Assembly: GCF_037153985.1 (NCBI RefSeq)
Contig: NZ_JBBAYI010000003.1
Location: 124,001 to 188,000, forward strand
Reading direction: 5' to 3'
Length of the DNA stretch: 64,000 nt
Source of the DNA: Emticicia sp037153985
GTDB taxonomy: Bacteria; Bacteroidota; Bacteroidia; Cytophagales; Spirosomataceae
Of the stretch, positions 26,288 to 35,290 are shown piece by piece. Below the pieces are notes generated by a model, which saw nothing but the letters and a program-made list of their open reading frames with translations, did no database searches and had not been told where the DNA came from. The position numbers were made by a program, and so were the translations under genes. How positions within the stretch are numbered: the first letter of the stretch is position 1; each line of letters starts with the position of its first letter.

Positions 26288-28839
26288 AACTAGATTTTCA
26301 AGGGCCTGTTAGTATCCGTTTCAGAAAATTTGAAGAATCGTGGCTTAATAAGCCTGTTTTCCAGCTTTTTAGTGAAGTTGTTCAGAGAAACCCTGACAAA
26401 ATTGCGCTGAAATGTGATAACCAACAGCTTACCTATCAGGAAGTATATCAATGGGCAATAACAATAGCCATTGCCTTGCAAAAAACCAATGCAACTAAAG
26501 AACCCGTAGGCATAGCCCTACCTAACAACGTTTTTTTTCCGGTTGCCATGTTGGCTTCGCTGGCTACTGGCTGCCCCTATGTGCCTTTAGACATAGATTT
26601 GCCAATTGCTCGCAATCGTTTAATTATTGAGCAGTCTGGTCTTAAGTGTATTATTACTACTACCGACACCCCAGTATTTGAAACTACGCTTACCAGCATC
26701 TATATTGATAATTTAACTATATCTGATACCGCACTTAATAATGTTACGGCCTCAGCCGATAATATAGCTTATATTATTTACACTTCTGGTTCGACGGGTG
26801 TTCCCAAAGGTGTTTATCAGAACCAGCGCAATCTGTTACATGATGTAATGCAGTATACCAATTCGGTACATTTATCAGATAACGACCGCCTTACGCTTCT
26901 GTACTCTCCGAGTGTTAACGGGGCTATCAGAGATATTTATGGGGCATTATTAAATGGAGCAACGCTAATAATAAAAAACCTGAAAAAGACTGGCTTTTAT
27001 AACTTAGATGATTTTATAAGTCAGGAAAAAATCACGATTTATCATTCAATACCTAATATTTTCAGAACTTTTCTGAAATTAAACCCTGAAAAAGCTGCTT
27101 TTAGCTCTGTGAGGCTTATTTATCTGGCAGGCGACAGAATTTATAATACTGATGTAGACTTATACAAGAGCTTTTTTCAGTCCGACTGCCTACTGTACGT
27201 CGGGATAGGAGCCACAGAAATAGCGACCATTTATCGGCAATGGTTTATTAACCATGAAACAGTGATTAATCAGGAATTAATTCCGTTAGGTTATGCAGTT
27301 GCCGACCGAACCATGCAATTGCTTGACGAAGCAGGCCAACCTGTACCCGATGGTGAGGCTGGCGAAATAACGGTCAGTAGCCCGTTTATATCACTAGGAT
27401 ATTGGAAAAATCCCGAGCAAACTGCTCTTTCGTTTAGCATTAAGCCTCATGATACCACTCTGAGAACTTTCAGAACGGGTGATTTAGGCAGAATTAATTC
27501 TGAAGGACTACTCGAATTTCTGGGACGTAAAGATAATCAGGTTAAAATAAATGGTTATAGGGTTGAACTCAGCGAAATTGAGGGAATACTGATGAACCAT
27601 CCGTCGATTGAACGTTGCGGAGTAGTACTGCATACCACCGACAAGCATAACTCAATGTTTGCTTTTTACATTAGCCACACACAAATACCTGAAATTATAC
27701 TCAAAAACTGGCTATCCGAAAAACTACCCGCTTACATGATTCCGCAAAGGTGTATTCAGGTAGATGAAATTCCTTTGTTACATAACTTCAAGAATGATAG
27801 CAAAGCATTAAAACTACTGGCCGAAGCACTGGTAAGCACACCCCAAACCGGCTATAAGACAAATAATGCTGAACAAGATTACATTTATACTACTCTTCGG
27901 CAAGTATGGAGTAAGTTCTTAGATGAGCATTCTTTTGATAAAAATATCAGGTGGAAAGATGCCGGTGGAGACTCATTAAATGCCGTTAATTTTCTGGTAC
28001 AGTTAGAGTCTGACCTTAATACTACCTTACCTACCGACTGGATACATGGAGAAATGTCTCCAGAAGAAATTCATACGTTTTTACAGGGTTTAAACCTCCA
28101 GAAACAGGCCTCGCACGAAAACATTATTTACATTTTCCCTGCATTGTATGGCACTGCAGAAGCCACAAGGGTATTTCTGAAGAAACTGGCCGAACACGCC
28201 ACAATACGAATCATTACTTATCCGAAAATAAGCGATACCCACCCCGATAACAGAACCTTAGCTTATGCCACAGATTACATATTACAACAAATACCTCAGT
28301 CTGACAAAAGTAATATAGGTATACTTGGTATTTGTTCAGGTGCTATTATTATGAATCATATTATTACTAGCATTTCTGTTGAGCAATATAGTATTATCGG
28401 AATTATCGAGGGAAGGGAGAAATACAGAAAAAAGCCGTTTTTTAATGATTTTTTCAGAAAAACTGTTTCTTTTTTCAAAAGAGGCGATTTATTCAATAAT
28501 ACTATCAATTTTTTTTATAATCATTCTGAATTTATCAAGAGAATTATCCATAAAGTTGAGAAGAACAGCAACCAAGCATTAAAAATCAAAAATAATCAAA
28601 CCTTTTTGTGGCATATATATAACACTCATACTCCTTCATACTTTGCCGGAAAACTCTTATATTTTGGTTGTAACAACTCTACGCTTGATAAAAACGGGGC
28701 GCATTGGAAACCCTATTTTAAAGAAGTTGAACCCATAGAGCTTTTTGGTGAGCATTTAGATATGCTTAACGAACAGAACGCCGAAATAGTTCTTGCGAAA
28801 TTATTAGATGAAATTATTCAGCCAATAGTAGTAGAGTAA
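26284..28839 (+). CDS. Single-module NRPS-like protein (adenylation, carrier, thioesterase)
   Basis: 851 residues. The adenylation domain (about 20-510) shows core motifs YIIYTSGSTGVPKGVYQNQ, FRTGDLGRINSEGLLEFLGRKDNQVKINGYRVELSEIE and the Lys-bearing C-terminal part, abbreviated. A carrier domain (about 530-605) has phosphopantetheine Ser564 in DAGGDSLNAVNFL. A C-terminal alpha/beta hydrolase of thioesterase type (about 620-850) has GICSG, placing Cys684 where Ser is usual, with a likely His in FGEHLDML. There is no condensation domain, so it would load, hold and release or dimerise one acyl or aminoacyl unit. Substrate code not readable. Coupled to the UroD-like gene; the stop lies inside a terminator hairpin. 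Confidence 0.88.
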   Translation: MKLDFQGPVSIRFRKFEESWLNKPVFQLFSEVVQRNPDKIALKCDNQQLTYQEVYQWAITIAIALQKTNATKEPVGIALPNNVFFPVAMLASLATGCPYVPLDIDLPIARNRLIIEQSGLKCIITTTDTPVFETTLTSIYIDNLTISDTALNNVTASADNIAYIIYTSGSTGVPKGVYQNQRNLLHDVMQYTNSVHLSDNDRLTLLYSPSVNGAIRDIYGALLNGATLIIKNLKKTGFYNLDDFISQEKITIYHSIPNIFRTFLKLNPEKAAFSSVRLIYLAGDRIYNTDVDLYKSFFQSDCLLYVGIGATEIATIYRQWFINHETVINQELIPLGYAVADRTMQLLDEAGQPVPDGEAGEITVSSPFISLGYWKNPEQTALSFSIKPHDTTLRTFRTGDLGRINSEGLLEFLGRKDNQVKINGYRVELSEIEGILMNHPSIERCGVVLHTTDKHNSMFAFYISHTQIPEIILKNWLSEKLPAYMIPQRCIQVDEIPLLHNFKNDSKALKLLAEALVSTPQTGYKTNNAEQDYIYTTLRQVWSKFLDEHSFDKNIRWKDAGGDSLNAVNFLVQLESDLNTTLPTDWIHGEMSPEEIHTFLQGLNLQKQASHENIIYIFPALYGTAEATRVFLKKLAEHATIRIITYPKISDTHPDNRTLAYATDYILQQIPQSDKSNIGILGICSGAIIMNHIITSISVEQYSIIGIIEGREKYRKKPFFNDFFRKTVSFFKRGDLFNNTINFFYNHSEFIKRIIHKVEKNSNQALKIKNNQTFLWHIYNTHTPSYFAGKLLYFGCNNSTLDKNGAHWKPYFKEVEPIELFGEHLDMLNEQNAEIVLAKLLDEIIQPIVVE

Positions 28840-28857
28840 TTATTACTCTACTACTAT
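28825..28857 (+). terminator. Terminator overlapping the NRPS-like stop codon
   Basis: Perfect 16-bp arms (28825-28840 and 28842-28857) around one central base, followed by TTTTC. The stop codon 28837-28839 is in the left arm. Confidence 0.75.
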
Positions 28858-29349
28858 TTTCAACTCGTTTACTACGCTTATGATTCCGATATTTTGATGA
28901 GTTTAAATATTCATTTCTAAATAAATTTTCTTCATTGGCATATTTCTTCGTAACCTTTTTCAGAGAATAAGTATTAAGCAAATAAATACACTAGCTAAAG
29001 CTATTTTCCCTGATTGTTTTTATTATATTTATCAATTCAGAAGCTGGCTAACACTTCAATAGTTACTCCTTGAATAAAATTCAAGTGTAATTTATACCGT
29101 TCAAGCAATAAATTGAAAAATTTAAAAGAGATACGTATATCAATCATCAAGTTTTCTCGTTAGTGTAATTAAAATAAAGCAATATTACTGATACCCAATA
29201 ATGTATCATAAATAAGCAATATTGGCTTGTGGTTCTTTTCATTTTGCTATTACTATAACTTATCCCCGACTTTATTGATAAACTTTGTTTGCTATTGCAG
29301 AATTTACATTCCGCGCTATATTACGTAATATACATAACTACTTATTGAT
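28858..29349. other. Intergenic region before the kinase/peptidoglycan operon
   Basis: About 490 AT-rich bases with no gene and no clear consensus promoter. The only marked element is the perfect palindrome at 29317-29332. Confidence 0.5.
29317..29332. promoter_or_regulatory. Perfect 16-bp palindrome before the first FHA gene
   Basis: TATATTACGTAATATA equals its own reverse complement and ends 17 bases before ATG 29350. Position and symmetry suit an operator for a dimeric regulator; no regulator is encoded nearby. Confidence 0.4.
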
Positions 29350-30318
29350 ATGAGCTTATTTTCAGTGATTAAGGAGAAAATAATTCCTTCCAGTCTGGAA
29401 AAAAACCAAAAATCAAAGATTTCAGAAGTAACCAACGAAATGATTCTGAAAGATTTAATTACTAATCTGGAGGCTTCCATCAAGAAAGAATCATTAGGCG
29501 AAAGCCTCTTGTTTAATGCCAATTTTATTGTCATTCTACATCCTGACGTGTATCAATCACGCCAACCTACTTTTATTGCCTTAGTGCATGAGGCAGTTAA
29601 GGGTTTTTACAAAAAAATTAATGAGTATAAAGCAAAGTATCCGAATGTAATACCGATTGCCTCGAATTGGGTTTTTCAGTTTGCGCCAGGCGTAGAGTTC
29701 AACGACGAAATTATAGGTCAGGGAGACGTAATGATTTTAGGTACTATCACGGGGCTTAAAGATGCCATACCAAGCCAGACCAATACCGTTAAAGTAACAA
29801 TGAAGCCTAAGAAATCGACTAATTATTATGAGAAAATGGATATTAACCTTAACCATTTTCTACATATCGATTTCCGAAATGATGGCAAATTTGCTATGAA
29901 AATTGACATCGATAGTCCGCCTGTAAATAAGGCTAACGGAAACAAGGTAATTACCTACAACCACGATACTGTTTATGCTGAAATTCATGTTCATATCAGC
30001 CATAACGATATGGAAGATAATTATTCAATGAAGGAAAAAGAGATTGTAATTGCCCGAAAAGAACCAGAAAATGCTCAGTTTGACAATTATTTTCTCATTG
30101 ACTCTCCGTATGTGTCTAACCCTCATGCCCGCATTAAGTATAACGAAACCAGACAGGTTTTCCAGATTACGAATTTTAGCCGACACGAAACCCGCCTGAA
30201 CGAAGAACTCCTTCCGCAGTCAGACTTGAGCAATCCGGTATGGCATGATTTACCCCTTGTAAAAACCAAACTGCTTCTGAACGGCGATGTTACGCTTACA
30301 TTCAACAGCAGAAAATAG
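29350..30318 (+). CDS. FHA-domain protein with an N-terminal FhaA-like region
   Basis: 322-residue cytoplasmic protein, no signal or membrane segment. The C-terminal part (about 225-320) is a forkhead-associated phosphothreonine-binding domain: VIARKE aligns with the usual IGR-start (Gly replaced by Ala, Arg kept), followed by YVSNPHARIKYN, the SxxH motif, and ITNFSRHETRLN. The N-terminal 200 residues (NFIVILHPDVYQSRQ..., then IASNWVFQFAPG) resemble in arrangement the N-terminal domain of actinobacterial FhaA, but this is a by-eye impression. First gene of a co-oriented run with PP2C, kinases and a SEDS-PBP fusion, so it probably recruits partners phosphorylated by those kinases. Confidence 0.75.
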   Translation: MSLFSVIKEKIIPSSLEKNQKSKISEVTNEMILKDLITNLEASIKKESLGESLLFNANFIVILHPDVYQSRQPTFIALVHEAVKGFYKKINEYKAKYPNVIPIASNWVFQFAPGVEFNDEIIGQGDVMILGTITGLKDAIPSQTNTVKVTMKPKKSTNYYEKMDINLNHFLHIDFRNDGKFAMKIDIDSPPVNKANGNKVITYNHDTVYAEIHVHISHNDMEDNYSMKEKEIVIARKEPENAQFDNYFLIDSPYVSNPHARIKYNETRQVFQITNFSRHETRLNEELLPQSDLSNPVWHDLPLVKTKLLLNGDVTLTFNSRK

Positions 30319-30352
30319 CCTACCTATTAAAGTTCAACAATCCTATAAACTC

Positions 30353-30436
30353 ATGATTGATTTTGTTATCTCGCTTGCACTTTTGGTATTTACAGGTATC
30401 GTCGTATATGCTCATTTTAAAAAACTGCCCAGATAA
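30353..30436 (+). CDS. 27-residue single-membrane-helix microprotein
   Basis: A short frame with ATG, 27 codons and TAA encodes MIDFVISLALLVFTGIVVYA followed by HFKKLPR: one hydrophobic helix (about residues 3-20) and a basic tail, which predicts the C-terminus in the cytoplasm. It fills the gap between the FHA gene (34 bases upstream) and the PP2C gene (3 bases downstream), fitting an operon member that might anchor or tune the membrane phosphatase or synthase. It could also be a chance frame or a leader peptide. Too short for homology by eye. Confidence 0.5.
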   Translation: MIDFVISLALLVFTGIVVYAHFKKLPR

Positions 30437-30439
30437 GCT

Positions 30440-31870
30440 ATGGAAAAACTCAGGATTGTTGGCAATACTGACACCGGAAAAAACAGAAAAGATAATCAGG
30501 ATAAGTTTATCTGTAAGTATATATGGGCTAATAAAAACATAGCCCTGTTGGCAGCTATTGATGGGGTTGGCGGTTACTACGGTGGCGAAACTGCTGCCGA
30601 CATTGCCCGTGCAAGTATTGAAACTTACATGGAGAAACAGAATGGCGAGCCTCTGAAAATGCTTGAAGAGGCCGTAGTTCAGGCCAATAATAGTATTTAC
30701 CGAGAAAGACAAAAAGATTTCAAGTTTTCGAATATGTGCTGTGTGTTAACAACAGCCATTGTTGACACCGAAAAGCAGAAATTGCATATTGTTCATGTAG
30801 GCGACTCACGGCTTTATCGTTTCAGAGCCGGAGTTTTGGAAAAACTCACAAAAGACCATTCGCTGGTGGGTATCAGAGAAGATGAAAACATGATTTCGGA
30901 AGAAGAAGCCATGAATCACCCACGTAGAAATGAAATTCTGAGAGATGTAGGTTCACAGATTCATAAAGTAGATGATATTGACTTCCTTGATTCGGCTACT
31001 ACTGATTTTCTGCCGCAAGATATTGTTTTATTATGTAGCGATGGGCTTACCGATATGCTCATGCAAAAGCAAATCAGTGAAGTTCTGGCAGAACATTCTG
31101 ATTTAGAGATAAAAGTACTTAAACTGATTCAGCTTGCAAACGAAGCCGGAGGAAAAGATAATATAACAATCGTACTGGCTAAAAACGAAAGTCTTGTATC
31201 CGCTACGGCTTCTAAGAAAATAACAGACGCATTCTCAGTGAAAGTCTTATACCCTGAAACAGAAAAGACTTCTGCACGCAAACAAACCAACGAAAAACCT
31301 GTATCTGAACCTGAATCTAGAAAATCTAAGAAGAATGTCTGGCGGCTTCCGCTCATTATCATGCTTGTAGCCATTATAGCAGCAGCGGTATATGTGTGGT
31401 CGCTTAATAACCCACCAAAAGTTACTAATTCTGCGCAGGCAGTTGCTGTTACCACAACAGTAGGTTCTGATACTTTAAGCGCAAAAAAAACATTGATAAA
31501 CCTAGATTCGCTCATAGTCAATGCAATAAAAAACAAAAATAAACAACTGATACTATCAGCCAATGAGTTGGGCGACACCCTTTATTTAGCTCAGCCCGTT
31601 GTCATTAAAGATACCTTTGAACTGATTGCAAAAGACAAACCAATTGTAATATTGCCTGTAACGGTCAAAGCTGATGTTGCTTTTGTGTTAGAAGAAAACA
31701 CCAGATTTTTTTTAAAAAACCTGATAATAAGTCGTTTCAGTACAGGTTTTAGCACCAAAAAGAATACAGAAATCCGCTTTCAGGATGTAATATTCAGTCA
31801 GGTAAATGAAAAAGTAAGCATTTTAGTACCTAAAGACACGCTTAAGAATGAGAGTTTCATTTTTAAGTAA
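30440..31870 (+). CDS. Membrane-anchored PP2C-family Ser/Thr phosphatase
   Basis: 476 residues. Cytoplasmic PPM/PP2C domain (about 1-250) with the metal-binding motifs RKDNQD, AIDGVGG, VHVGDSRLYRF, LLCSDGLTDM and GGKDNITIVLA. Then a charged linker, one membrane helix (about 300-320, PLIIMLVAIIAAAVYVW) and a periplasmic part of some 150 residues whose short repeated strands (IVILPVTVKADVAFVLEE, FFLKNLIISRF, IRFQDVIFS) suggest a small parallel beta-helix. Topology is as in actinobacterial PstP. It would reverse phosphorylation by the two kinases encoded directly downstream. Confidence 0.9.
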   Translation: MEKLRIVGNTDTGKNRKDNQDKFICKYIWANKNIALLAAIDGVGGYYGGETAADIARASIETYMEKQNGEPLKMLEEAVVQANNSIYRERQKDFKFSNMCCVLTTAIVDTEKQKLHIVHVGDSRLYRFRAGVLEKLTKDHSLVGIREDENMISEEEAMNHPRRNEILRDVGSQIHKVDDIDFLDSATTDFLPQDIVLLCSDGLTDMLMQKQISEVLAEHSDLEIKVLKLIQLANEAGGKDNITIVLAKNESLVSATASKKITDAFSVKVLYPETEKTSARKQTNEKPVSEPESRKSKKNVWRLPLIIMLVAIIAAAVYVWSLNNPPKVTNSAQAVAVTTTVGSDTLSAKKTLINLDSLIVNAIKNKNKQLILSANELGDTLYLAQPVVIKDTFELIAKDKPIVILPVTVKADVAFVLEENTRFFLKNLIISRFSTGFSTKKNTEIRFQDVIFSQVNEKVSILVPKDTLKNESFIFK

Positions 31871-31973
31871 ACCAGTAGCTATTCAGCATTAGGCATTAAA
31901 AATATAGATTTATAGATTAAACAACTAAACCGTATACTATGCTGGTAACAGCATTCAATAAACACTTACCCTT

Positions 31974-33551
31974 ATGGCAACAGAAAACTTTAATCAGTAT
32001 TTTCCTGGCTATGAAATATTAAGCGAACTTGGCAAAAGTAATGCAAGAGTTCTGAAAGCCCGTAATAAAAATACGGGAGAACTGGTTGCCATTAAACATT
32101 TTTCATTTAATGCCGATGCCGACACTATTCGTCGTTTTCAACAGGAGTCAGCTATCATGACTGACCTTAACCATAAGAATATTGTTAAACTGAAAGAAGT
32201 ACATTTTGATGCCGACCTGCCTTATATAGTTATGGAACTCATTGAAGGAGGCGACTTAGACAGCCTTCTGAAAAAACAAAAAACGCTTGATGTTCCTACA
32301 ATTATCCGTCTGGGCTTGCAGATAGCCGATGCCCTCAAAGAAATCCATGCTAAAGGCATTATTCACCGCGACATAAAGCCTGCCAACATCATGTACAGGA
32401 AATTACAGAATGATGAACTTCATTTCCTGTTAACTGATTTTGGTATTGCCAAATTACGTGAACAACCTTCGACGGTTACGGGGCAGTCGCCGATGACCTA
32501 TGAATATGCTTCTCCTGAACAGTTTCATGACCTTGAGAATCTTTCAGGTGCAACCGATTTCTATTCATTAGGGGTAGTATTGTACCAATGCCTGAGTGGC
32601 CAAGTGCCTTTTCCGTTAGGCTCAAAGGGCATCGGGGCTTTAAGTAAAAGTATTGAAACCTTAGCTCCTCCCCCATTAAATATTGAAGGTTTCTTTCCGA
32701 AAAGCCTGAAAACAGTCATTAATGGTTTGCTTGAAAAACAGGCTACCAAGAGAATTAATAACCCTCAGACCCTGAAAAGGTTACTTAAAAACGCAGATAT
32801 TGAATGGGATGAATATGATGGCAGTGACACTGGCAAAACTGAGGTGTTTATCTTTGATGATATTTCTAGTAAAGATGACACACCTCATACAGAAAGATAT
32901 ATACCACCTAAAGACAAAATTACGCCACCACCTCCCAAGCCTAACCAGCAAACGGTGATTAACGACGATAAAAATGAGAAAAAGAACAAAGACCTGTTGC
33001 TTTTTTTAGGTATAGCCATCGTAATTATTATTGCAGGCTTCACTATTATTTCATTGGTTCCTGACAAAAACAGTGAATACGCAGACTCTACCGCTGTTGA
33101 CTCTACGATGATGGCTGCAGCCGACACTACTGCTACGCCTATCGATACCGTTGCTGCCGTAGACTATTACGCATTAGCAGACCAGTACTATAAAGAAAAA
33201 AATTATGCGCAGGCACTGGAATATTTTAAATATGCTGCTGACCAGTCCTCTGATGGCTATGCAGAAAATTACGTGGGTTATATGTATGATATTGGTGAAG
33301 GGGTTAGTAAAGATTATCTGGAAGCCAAAAACTGGTTTGAAAAAGGTGCTATCAAAGGCAATTCCATTGCAGAATACAACCTAGGGGTATTTTATGACTA
33401 CGGTCGGTCGATAGATAATAACGTAATAATTGCACAGGACATGACAAAAGCTCTCCGCTATTACAAGCGTTCTGCCGAACAAGGCTATCAGTCGGCCATC
33501 GACAGACTTAAAGAGTTAGGGTATGATTATTCCCAGTATTCAAAAAAATAA
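31974..33551 (+). CDS. Transmembrane Ser/Thr kinase with periplasmic Sel1 repeats (1)
   Basis: 525 residues. Hanks-type kinase domain (about 10-280): VAIK lysine, Glu in QQESAIM, catalytic IIHRDIKPANIMY, DFG in LLTDFGIAK, and YASPEQF in place of APE. The glycine-rich loop is degenerate (LGKSNARVLKA), lacking the second and third Gly and one residue short, which may weaken nucleotide binding. A Pro-rich juxtamembrane segment (PPPPKP) precedes one membrane helix (about 340-362). The periplasmic C-terminus carries Sel1-type repeats (YAENYVGYMYDIGEGVSKDY and AEYNLGVFYDYG), a protein-interaction solenoid in place of the PASTA domains seen in Gram-positive relatives. Eight bases separate it from the second kinase. 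Confidence 0.9.
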   Translation: MATENFNQYFPGYEILSELGKSNARVLKARNKNTGELVAIKHFSFNADADTIRRFQQESAIMTDLNHKNIVKLKEVHFDADLPYIVMELIEGGDLDSLLKKQKTLDVPTIIRLGLQIADALKEIHAKGIIHRDIKPANIMYRKLQNDELHFLLTDFGIAKLREQPSTVTGQSPMTYEYASPEQFHDLENLSGATDFYSLGVVLYQCLSGQVPFPLGSKGIGALSKSIETLAPPPLNIEGFFPKSLKTVINGLLEKQATKRINNPQTLKRLLKNADIEWDEYDGSDTGKTEVFIFDDISSKDDTPHTERYIPPKDKITPPPPKPNQQTVINDDKNEKKNKDLLLFLGIAIVIIIAGFTIISLVPDKNSEYADSTAVDSTMMAAADTTATPIDTVAAVDYYALADQYYKEKNYAQALEYFKYAADQSSDGYAENYVGYMYDIGEGVSKDYLEAKNWFEKGAIKGNSIAEYNLGVFYDYGRSIDNNVIIAQDMTKALRYYKRSAEQGYQSAIDRLKELGYDYSQYSKK

Positions 33552-33559
33552 AATAGTTT

Positions 33560-35251
33560 ATGCCAACTGATAGTTTCAATACAAATTTTGTCGGATACCA
33601 AATCATTAGTAATCTGGGTAAAGGAAATGCTCAGGTGCGTAAGGCACGTCATATAAAAACCGGTGATTTAGTAGCTATCAAACATTTTACTATTGAAACC
33701 AACGCCGATACCCTCAGACGCTTCCAGCAGGAGTCCAGAATAATGACCGATATTAAACACCCTAATATTGTGGCTATCAGGGAAGTGTGCTTAAATGCAA
33801 AACTACCTTACATTGTAATGGATTTGGTTGAGGGCGGCGATTTACGCAAAGTACTTAACGAAAAAGGCGTTTTATCTATTGATATTATTATCAGTTTAGG
33901 ATTACAGATAGCCGACGCACTAAAAACCATTCACGAGAAAGGCGTGGTACATCGGGATATTAAGCCTGAAAATATTCTCTACCGCTCTCTTCCAGACGGG
34001 CAGTTGCATTTCTTGTTAACCGATTTTGGCATTGCCAAAATCAGAGAACAACCTAAAACCATTACGGGGCAATCATTAATGACGTTTGATTATGCCTCAC
34101 CCGAGCAGTTTGATACACCAGAACTGGTAAACAAAGCCTCTGATTTTTATTCATTAGGCGTAGTTTTATATGAATGTATGACCGGGCGCGTTCCTTTTGA
34201 GAGCGACAAAGTGAGTTTCCGTAAGTTTCTGGACCAAATTATGGCTTCTCCTCCGCCACCTATTGAAGCAGACTTTCCGGTCAGGTTAAAAGAACTGGTT
34301 TATAAGCTATTAAGTAAAAAAGCCGATGAACGCCTTAGCGATGTTAGTGATTTAAAACACGAACTAACGGAATCGTTCGTTGATTTTCAGAAGTCAGACG
34401 CCGGACAGGCTCAGGCAAACCCCTCTACGGCTTCGTCGCATAAACAAACAATGCCTTCGCCAAAGAGAAAAATAACCGAAGACAAACCTAATAAATCGAC
34501 GCTTAAAGGAGAGCCTATCAAGAAAACTATTTACAGAAATGTCAATATTTTAAAAGAGTATTATCTGGTATGGGTACTTTTTGCAGCCGTATTTGCGTTT
34601 ATTGTTTTTTCTGTATATCAGAAAATAACTGCCAATGCTCCCAAACCCGCCAGCACCTCCACACAAACAACACCCCTTGTTACCGACAATTTAGCTGCGG
34701 GCATTGAGGCATATAAAAACCGTGACTTCACTAAAGCATTCAGATACTATTTAGCCTCGGCTAAAGAAGGCAATGCCGAAGGCAAAAACAAACTGGGTTT
34801 AATGTATAAAAATGGCTATGGCGTAAAGAAGAATTATGAAAAAGCGATTAAATGGCTACGAGAGTCGGCAGACGAAGGCAACTCTGACGGGCAGGTGAAC
34901 ATGGGCTTAATGTATAAATATGGCAATGGCATCGAAAAAAGTTACGAAAAGGCTGTTGAGTTATTCCGCTTATCAGCCGATCAGGGAAATTCCAACGGAA
35001 TGAATAATCTGGGCTTAATGTACGAAAAAGGATTAGGCGTAGAACTTAATTACGACGAAGCCGCAAACCTTTATAAAAAAGCAGTAAAAAAAGGCAATAT
35101 GTATGCCCAGAACAATCTTGGGCAACTTTATGAAAAAGGACTTGGCGTAGAGCAAGACCTTGACGAAGCTATCAGGCTCTACAAATTATCCGACGAACAA
35201 GGATTTGATTTTGCTACCCGAAACCTGAAAAGGCTACAAGCTGAACAGTAA
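33560..35251 (+). CDS. Transmembrane Ser/Thr kinase with periplasmic Sel1 repeats (2)
   Basis: 563 residues, a close paralogue of the preceding kinase, arisen by tandem duplication. All catalytic residues are present: VAIK, VVHRDIKPENILY, LLTDFGIAK, YASPEQF. The glycine-rich loop LGKGNAQVRKA again lacks the third Gly. Linker rich in Ser/Pro/Lys, membrane helix at about 337-356 (VWVLFAAVFAFIVFSV), then about five Sel1 repeats (for example GKNKLGLMYKNGYGVKKNYE and GMNNLGLMYEKGLGVELNYD) in the periplasm up to the C-terminus. More repeats than in the first kinase. Likely targets are the FHA proteins' partners and the SEDS-PBP enzyme encoded 39 bases downstream; this is inference from gene order. 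Confidence 0.92.
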   Translation: MPTDSFNTNFVGYQIISNLGKGNAQVRKARHIKTGDLVAIKHFTIETNADTLRRFQQESRIMTDIKHPNIVAIREVCLNAKLPYIVMDLVEGGDLRKVLNEKGVLSIDIIISLGLQIADALKTIHEKGVVHRDIKPENILYRSLPDGQLHFLLTDFGIAKIREQPKTITGQSLMTFDYASPEQFDTPELVNKASDFYSLGVVLYECMTGRVPFESDKVSFRKFLDQIMASPPPPIEADFPVRLKELVYKLLSKKADERLSDVSDLKHELTESFVDFQKSDAGQAQANPSTASSHKQTMPSPKRKITEDKPNKSTLKGEPIKKTIYRNVNILKEYYLVWVLFAAVFAFIVFSVYQKITANAPKPASTSTQTTPLVTDNLAAGIEAYKNRDFTKAFRYYLASAKEGNAEGKNKLGLMYKNGYGVKKNYEKAIKWLRESADEGNSDGQVNMGLMYKYGNGIEKSYEKAVELFRLSADQGNSNGMNNLGLMYEKGLGVELNYDEAANLYKKAVKKGNMYAQNNLGQLYEKGLGVEQDLDEAIRLYKLSDEQGFDFATRNLKRLQAEQ

Positions 35252-35290
35252 TTTTTCTCACATACCACGGCTAACTCACCTGAAATATTC

